From assembly GCF_900209925.1 (NCBI RefSeq), contig NZ_LT907978.1, positions 1,955,001 to 2,019,000 of the forward strand: a stretch of DNA of 64,000 bases, written 5' to 3'. The stretch comes from Anaerobutyricum hallii (GTDB taxonomy: Bacteria; Bacillota; Clostridia; Lachnospirales; Lachnospiraceae). The notes under the pieces are model-generated. The model was not told the DNA's origin, did not search any database, and saw only the letters and a program-made list of their open reading frames with translations. Shown in pieces: positions 59,196 to 64,000 of the stretch. Within the stretch, counting starts at the first letter, position 1. Every line of letters starts with the position of its first letter. The translations under genes and the position numbers were made by a program.

Positions 59196-60404
59196 CTATT
59201 TTAAATCAGCTGCAATTTTTGCTGCTGCTTCTTTTCCATCTGCTACTGCCTCTACTACAGTACGTCCTCTGCCGTAAAGCATATCTCCGCCAAGATATAC
59301 ACCGTCTGCTGCTTTCAATTCTGCATATTCTTCTGTCTGTTCCTGTCCGATAGCAAAAATAATCTGATCTGCTTTAAGTACTAATGAAGAATATCCATCA
59401 CGTCCAGCTGCTTTTAATGCAGTAACTTTTCCGTTTTCTCCCACGATTTCTGTTGGCGCAAACTGAGTAAAAATTGGAACACCCATGTTCTGTACTGTAG
59501 TTACTTCTTCCATATTTGCCGGTGCTTCTTCAATCGTACGACGATAAACAATTGTTGCATTTGCGCCTAACTGTTTTGCTGTAGATACGCAGTCCATTGC
59601 AACGTCTCCACCACCAATCACAATAACATTTTCACCCAGTTTAAATTCTTTACTTCTGCTTCTTGCTGCTTTCAGGAAGTCAATCGCATTTTCTACACCT
59701 TCAAGATCTGCTCCTGGAACGTCAACCATTTTAGATTTCCAAAGACCAACACCTACAAATACTGCATCGTATTCCGCTTTTAACGTTTCCAGTTCAGCTA
59801 AATCTACTTTATGATCACATTCAAATTTCACTCCAGCTTGACGGATTGTCTCTAAATCAAAATCTACAACATCCTGTGGAAGTCTTGATGGGGTAATACC
59901 GTAAGTAAGCATTCCACCAACTTTTTCATTTGCTTCAAATACAGTTACATCAAATCCCTCACGAGCCAGTTCACGAGCACAAGCTAAAGAAGAAGGTCCA
60001 CCACCGATACAGGCAACTTTTTTGCCATTTGCTTCGCCTGGTTTTATAAAATTCATCTGCTCTTCTTTTTCCTGTTCAACTAAAAATCTCTGTAATTTAC
60101 CAATATTGATTGGCTTGTCAATTCCACAACGGCTGCATGCCTGTTCACACATCTGATCGTAAGGACACACATCTGCACAACATCCTGCTAATGGATTGTT
60201 TTCACGAATTGTTTCTGCTGCGCCCCAAACGTTTCTAAACCTCAGTGAGCGAATAAATTTTGCTGGATCTGTTCCTGCCGGACATCCTTTGCTACATGGG
60301 GCATCGTGACAAAGAAGACAACGAGAAGCTTCCTCCATGGCTCTTCTTAAGTCATACCCTTTTTCTAATTCCTGGTCGTATGGTTTGATGATTGTTTTAC
60401 TCAT
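59196..60404 (-). CDS. preT: NAD-dependent dihydropyrimidine dehydrogenase, subunit PreT
   Basis: 402 residues from the ATG at 60404 ([19 protein letters not shown]), which follows AGGCGG. N-terminal cysteine-rich 4Fe-4S region ([35 protein letters not shown]), then a glutamate-synthase-like FAD/NAD oxidoreductase ([50 protein letters not shown]). Transfers electrons between NAD(H) and PreA. First gene of the pyrimidine operon. Confidence 0.95.
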   Translation of the reverse strand: MSKTIIKPYDQELEKGYDLRRAMEEASRCLLCHDAPCSKGCPAGTDPAKFIRSLRFRNVWGAAETIRENNPLAGCCADVCPYDQMCEQACSRCGIDKPINIGKLQRFLVEQEKEEQMNFIKPGEANGKKVACIGGGPSSLACARELAREGFDVTVFEANEKVGGMLTYGITPSRLPQDVVDFDLETIRQAGVKFECDHKVDLAELETLKAEYDAVFVGVGLWKSKMVDVPGADLEGVENAIDFLKAARSRSKEFKLGENVIVIGGGDVAMDCVSTAKQLGANATIVYRRTIEEAPANMEEVTTVQNMGVPIFTQFAPTEIVGENGKVTALKAAGRDGYSSLVLKADQIIFAIGQEQTEEYAELKAADGVYLGGDMLYGRGRTVVEAVADGKEAAAKIAADLK

Positions 60405-60703
60405 AATGTAAAAACCGCCTTTCTCCATTTTTCCTTTTATGTTTTCCTTATTATTTGTTTCCACATTGCCTGTTTCCATAGGGGAATACATTGTTAATAA
60501 TTTAATGAAAACTTATTCGGTAGTTCCTTATGTACTCATTTTAATACATACAGTTTTGGGCAAGTAAAGAGGTTTTTTTCTTTTTTTCGTTTTTTTATTG
60601 TGCATATCGCATAAAACTCTCCACCTATGGACGGTTTTCTCTCCATATTTCCATTATAAATACATTTGGTCATTTATCGTTTTTTTGTCAAACTTTCTCT
60701 TTT
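60405..60703. other. Upstream region of the preT operon
   Basis: About 300 bp without a gene, very T/A-rich, presumably holding the preT promoter. I could not fix convincing -35/-10 boxes or a regulator site. Confidence 0.5.
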
Positions 60704-60839
60704 TCAAGTCGAGCCGCCGCGAGACTTGGCGCGTGATTCTCGCGGAGCGTTTTCTTAGTCGGAGATTGGACTTCCACTGAGACAAATTTGCTGTCACTCA
60801 CCACCTGAAAGAGGTGGGAGTCTTCTCAACTGAGATAAA
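60704..60839 (+). repeat. Palindromic repeat CAAGTCGAGC family (copy 3, tandem of two variants)
   Basis: The left part (60704-60786) keeps the TCAAGTCGAGC and CTGAGACAAATTT ends but has a different interior with a CGCGAGA/TCTCGCG hairpin. The right part (60792-60839) is the standard CCACCT/AGGTGG form seen at 17820 and 23398. Shared ends with swapped interiors suggest two related elements recombined side by side. Confidence 0.65.
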
Positions 60840-60860
60840 TATGTTTCTTCTATAACTAAT

Positions 60861-60893
60861 GATGTTAGGTTCAAAAGGCATTTTGCTGTAGCT
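60861..60893 (+). repeat. Partial copy of the ATGATGTTAGGGTC palindrome family
   Basis: ATGATGTTAGGTTCAAAAGG matches the left arm of 27013-27095 and 338-416. The complementary right arm is missing. Confidence 0.55.
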
Positions 60894-60939
60894 AACGCTA
60901 CTCCCGTAATTCTGAAACAATCATTCAAGATTTTTCATA

Positions 60940-60996
60940 TAAAGAAAAAGCCGGTTTTGTAAAAGGAGCTTTTATTCTCTTTCACAAAACCAGCTT
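60940..60996 (-). terminator. Terminator of the merR-type gene
   Basis: AAGCTGGTTTTGT pairs with ACAAAACCGGCTT on the minus strand and is followed by TTTTC. Confidence 0.9.
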
Positions 60997-61002
60997 CTAA
61001 AT

Positions 61003-61875
61003 TTACCTAGGTTTCTTTTTTCCCTTAGGTTCTTTAATCGGCACGATGATTCTTGTAATATGTTCTTCCACATTAGCTGTATCTATAGGAGAAACAAGGA
61101 ATTCTTCCATAACATCTCCGCATATTTCATAATTATTTTCATCAATCCAACGTTTTAATGCGATATAGGTTTTAAAAATATTTTCATAATCTCCCCTATA
61201 AATTGCTGTCGCTGCTGTAAACCCTCCAAAACTATGGATATTTTCATTGACAGAAGGGTCTTCTTTTACCTGAATGGAAAATTCGATATCACAGTCCTTA
61301 GAAAAAAACTGTCCGAACATCTCAGTGTGGAAGGTTACATAAATAGGACCGGCGATTTCAAGCCCAAGATTAACCGCCTCTTCATTAATGGTAATCCAGC
61401 GTTCCAGACTGACTTCCTCATTACGGTATGATTTAATGATGGAACGAGATCCTAAAACATGAATTGGCGGAATCTCTTCTATTTTATATTCTTCTTCATC
61501 CACCCGGTCATGCAGATAATTCTGACCTTTAATAAAACGTTCCAGCAAACATTCATTTTCCCGTCGTCTCTTTTCCAATTCAGCAATCTCAGCATCAATT
61601 TCATTAAGATGTATATAAATGCTGTCCAGATAATAATCCATAGTATTATTACTGATAATTTCTTTAATATCTTTTAAATTAAATCCAAGAGAACGGAATT
61701 GGCGAATCATAAAAGCAGTAATTAACTGTTCTTTGCTATAATATCGGTAATTGCTTGTTTCCTTTCTTATTTGTGGTACGAGTAATTTAATTTCATCATA
61801 ATAACGCAGGGTTTTAACCGGAATTTTGCAAATACCTGATACCTGCCCGATTGAATAGTATTTCTTTTCTTCCAT
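61003..61875 (-). CDS. MerR-family transcriptional regulator with GyrI-like effector domain
   Basis: 290 residues. N-terminal MerR winged helix (YSIGQVSGICKIPVKTLRYYDEIKLL, YYSKEQLITAFMIRQFRSLGFNLKDI), coiled-coil linker (about 85-125) and C-terminal GyrI/BmrR-type ligand-binding domain (about 135-280). BmrR relatives respond to hydrophobic cations. It lies between the preT operon and etfA. Its target is not clear. Confidence 0.92.
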   Translation of the reverse strand: MEEKKYYSIGQVSGICKIPVKTLRYYDEIKLLVPQIRKETSNYRYYSKEQLITAFMIRQFRSLGFNLKDIKEIISNNTMDYYLDSIYIHLNEIDAEIAELEKRRRENECLLERFIKGQNYLHDRVDEEEYKIEEIPPIHVLGSRSIIKSYRNEEVSLERWITINEEAVNLGLEIAGPIYVTFHTEMFGQFFSKDCDIEFSIQVKEDPSVNENIHSFGGFTAATAIYRGDYENIFKTYIALKRWIDENNYEICGDVMEEFLVSPIDTANVEEHITRIIVPIKEPKGKKKPR

Positions 61876-61992
61876 AGGATATCACTCCATTGCCAATTTT
61901 ATCTTATTAAACTGTTGTGGTTCTATTCTACCTGTAAACTCCCATACTTCATTAATTTTTCACAAAATCTGATGGCTGACAGGTGTATATGT

Positions 61993-62033
61993 ATAAAGAA
62001 GAGCTGCCTGAACATCAAGCAACTCTTCTTTAT
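61993..62033. terminator. Hairpin terminator downstream of etfA
   Basis: ATAAAGAAGAG/CTCTTCTTTAT stem with an 18-base loop containing CTGCCTGAACATCAAGC. It can serve the etf transcript, which passes through the hairpin element first. Confidence 0.7.
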
Positions 62034-62085
62034 AATAGATTTGATTTAATTATAACAAACTCTACTGGCAATGACAAGCGTAAAC

Positions 62086-62485
62086 TCTTGATTTGTAGAT
62101 TTAAGGTAGACGAAAAAAGAAAAACTATCCTATCCCATCTGCTCTGTAGTCGCTGTGATTAAGATGCTCATCCGCATCTTAATCACGCTCCCAAGCCGCA
62201 TCTGGGATAGGATAGTTTTTCTTTTTTCTGACTAATCTAAATCCACAGTTTGGCAACACGGGAATTCTCCAGAATGTTATGGCTTTCCGGGAAATTAAAT
62301 TCTAAAGGATTGACATTTCATATGGAGCCAACAAACAGAAAAGCGGAAATTTTATATAGAATAGAATATGATGTCGGAGCAAATAAAAATGCCGGTCAGG
62401 CATTTTCTATGCCGCGACTATCTTCATATTCTATTCTATATAAATTTCTGCTTTTCGTCTGTCTCTCTTTACAGATCAGGATTCT
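62086..62485. repeat. Two-hairpin composite element, copy 6 (HP1 62113-62227, HP2 62339-62455)
   Basis: Outer repeats CTTGATTTGTAGATTTAAGGTAGACG (left, first half) and CGTCTGTCTCTCTTTACAGATCAGGATT (right). HP1 has the copy-4 core with a new outer stem (AAAAACTATCCTATCCC) and inner stem GTGATTAAG/CTTAATCAC. HP2 is of the copy-1 type (AATGCCTGACCGGCATT apex) with its own outer stem (AAATTTATATAGAATAGAATA). The right outer repeat contains the last codons of etfA: AAT CCT GAT CTG TAA. Confidence 0.82.
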
Positions 62486-63500
62486 CTTTAATCTGCTCTA
62501 TCATTGCCGGAATAACCTTATGAAGATCACCTACAATACCATAATCGCAAACTTCAAAAATAGGTGCTTTTGGATCTTTATTAATAGCTACAATATATTT
62601 CGATTCGCTCATACCTGCCAAATGCTGGATTGCTCCAGAAATACCACAGGCAATATAAAGATCCGGTCTTACTGTAGTTCCTGTTTGTCCCACCTGATGG
62701 CTGGCATCAATCCATCCTGCTTCTACACAGGCACGAGAAGAACCAACAACGCCACCTATCGTATCTGCCAGTTCCTGGACTAAAGCAAAGCCTTCTGCCG
62801 TCTTTAATCCACGACCGCCGGAAACCACAATCTTTGCATCTACCAGATTCACCTTCTTCTGATCAGCTACGATTACCTGTTCCAGATTAGTCCGGATATC
62901 TTCTTTCGTTAATGCCGGAACAATCACTTCTACCTCACCTGTTTTTTCTTCATGGAAATGTGCTTTCTCCATTACTCCAGGACGTACAGTAGACATCTGT
63001 GGACGGTTTTTCGGACAAACGATCGTTGCCATAAGATTACCGCCAAAAGCCGGTCTTGTCATCAATAATTTATTATCTGTCTCATCAATTTCCAATTTGG
63101 TACAATCCGCAGTCAAACCTGTTCCCAGTCTTGCGGCAAGGCGTGGTCCGATATCTCTCCCAAGAGAAGTTGCTCCTACAAGAACAATCTCTGGTTTTCT
63201 TTCATTAATTAAATCTGCAAATGCCTTCACATAACCATCTGTGGAAAAATCTTTTAACAATGGACTTTCTACATAACAAACTTTGTCTACGCCATAATGA
63301 AGAAGTTTTTCTGTTTCTTCTTTCATTTCATAACCACATACAGCTACTATAAGTTCTCTACTTAAAATATCAGCCAGCTTTCTTCCTTCACCGATTAATT
63401 CGATAGTTACTGGTTCGATTTTCCCATTTCTTTGCTCTGCAATGATCCAGACATTTTTATAATCATTCAGACAAATATTCTGATTTACTTTTGCTCTCAT
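62469..63500 (-). CDS. etfA: Electron transfer flavoprotein, alpha subunit
   Basis: 343 residues. An N-terminal domain is followed by the FAD-binding C-terminal domain with VVSGGRGLKTAEGF, GSSRACVEAGWIDASHQVGQTG and ACGISGAIQHLAGM. Works with EtfB to pass electrons, typically to or from acyl-CoA dehydrogenases. Whether it bifurcates cannot be told here. The C-terminal NPDL and stop codon coincide with the terminal repeat of the adjoining hairpin element. Confidence 0.95.
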   Translation of the reverse strand: MRAKVNQNICLNDYKNVWIIAEQRNGKIEPVTIELIGEGRKLADILSRELIVAVCGYEMKEETEKLLHYGVDKVCYVESPLLKDFSTDGYVKAFADLINERKPEIVLVGATSLGRDIGPRLAARLGTGLTADCTKLEIDETDNKLLMTRPAFGGNLMATIVCPKNRPQMSTVRPGVMEKAHFHEEKTGEVEVIVPALTKEDIRTNLEQVIVADQKKVNLVDAKIVVSGGRGLKTAEGFALVQELADTIGGVVGSSRACVEAGWIDASHQVGQTGTTVRPDLYIACGISGAIQHLAGMSESKYIVAINKDPKAPIFEVCDYGIVGDLHKVIPAMIEQIKENPDL

Positions 63501-63513
63501 GTCTGTTCACCTC

Positions 63514-64000
63514 CTAAAATAATTTCAGCGCCGCGAGCTTATCCATCAAAGCTTTTGCTTTTTCTTTTTCGTTCATTCCTTCGATAATTTCACTTTGTTT
63601 GTCTTTTACTGGAACAAAGGAACGATATACGTTTGTCGGTGAACCTTTTAATCCAATCTGTGTCGGATCGATCGAAAGATCTGCAAAAGTCAGCACATGG
63701 ATATTGTCCGTTTCTTCATCATAAGCTCTGAAAATATCTGCCACTGTCGGGAATCTCGGATCATTGAGTTCTTTAATGGCAGTGATAAGACATGGAGTCT
63801 GTACATGGTAAACGAGGTCCGCATTTTCAGTAAATCTGGTTACACGAAGAGCATTCTCTTCCGGTTTGATTTCTTTGGCATAAGTCACCTGTGGGATTCC
63901 TAAAAATTCTGCAATTTCCGGTCCTACCTGTGCGGTATCTCCATCAATAGCCTGACGCCCGCAAAATACGATGTCATAATTTCCTATTTTTTCAATAGCT
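63514..64000 (-). CDS. etfB: Electron transfer flavoprotein, beta subunit (5' end beyond window)
   Basis: About 162 C-terminal codons are present. The frame stays open to the window edge and includes CGRQAIDGDTAQVGPEIAEF, the ETF-beta nucleotide-binding signature, then the DLSIDPTQIGLKGSPT region near the C-terminus. It is 13 bp upstream of etfA. Confidence 0.95.
   Translation of the reverse strand, partial: AIEKIGNYDIVFCGRQAIDGDTAQVGPEIAEFLGIPQVTYAKEIKPEENALRVTRFTENADLVYHVQTPCLITAIKELNDPRFPTVADIFRAYDEETDNIHVLTFADLSIDPTQIGLKGSPTNVYRSFVPVKDKQSEIIEGMNEKEKAKALMDKLAALKLF

Noticed and set aside
60405-60703. Riboswitch upstream of preT
   Set aside because: No conserved structured motif was recognised. 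The region is simple AT-rich DNA.
62250-62783. Plus-strand open frame across hairpin element and etfA
   Set aside because: Composed of element sequence plus antisense etfA, with no plausible start signal.

Overview
The window reads as a chromosomal segment of a low-GC, anaerobic, spore-forming Firmicute, most likely a gut Lachnospiraceae. The evidence is sporulation and germination genes (spoIIP, gpr, a GerMN lipoprotein), HrcA/CIRCE heat-shock control, a Trp T-box leader, strong AGGAGG ribosome-binding sites, TTG starts, and amino-sugar, pyrimidine and EtfAB catabolism. A genus such as Anaerobutyricum is only a guess. No rRNA, tRNA, CRISPR array or intact transposase was seen.

Layout. 0-3.6 kb: yajC (partial), tgt, aroC and rsmE, all on the minus strand. 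4.2-8.3 kb: amino-sugar locus nanE-rpiR-nagA facing nagB, with palindromic operator candidates between them. 8.4-26.9 kb: housekeeping block (trpS, lepA, T-box-controlled trpD, spoIIP, gpr, prmA, dnaJ, dnaK, grpE, hrcA with CIRCE, hemW, rpsT, holA, comEC). 27-31 kb: a GerMN lipoprotein, sensor kinase, response regulator and an SLBB/helix-hairpin-helix lipoprotein. 31.5-37.8 kb: argD-argB-argJ-argC facing argG, with argH at 48.9 kb. 38-45 kb: an accessory stretch with a recombinase-like protein, a DUF2442/DUF4160 pair, a membrane HTH regulator, an IS3 remnant, a leucine-rich-repeat surface protein, a flavoprotein, and a cluster of non-coding hairpin elements. 45-48.7 kb: polar amino-acid ABC importer and a DMT transporter. 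50-51.6 kb: NSS transporter. 51.8-60.4 kb: an apparent reductive pyrimidine degradation operon (preT-preA-hydA, a two-part ThrE-like exporter, an M20 amidohydrolase, a MATE exporter and a Crp-like regulator). 61-64 kb: a MerR-type regulator and etfA/etfB (partial).

The most unusual content is non-coding. Six loci carry related elements. Five of them hold two long hairpins in opposite orientation. The hairpins sit at fixed junctions (AGACG before, CTG after) between outer and inner inverted repeats, so one strand could fold as a four-way junction. Outer stems differ between copies but stay self-complementary, whole hairpins differ between loci, and an internal-loop motif persists. The elements sit against gene 3' ends, and the terminal repeat supplies the stop codon in some cases. 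I do not recognise the family. At least three other palindromic repeat families are present, including one found just upstream of the start codons of lepA, trpS, argC, argD and a ydcZ-like gene.
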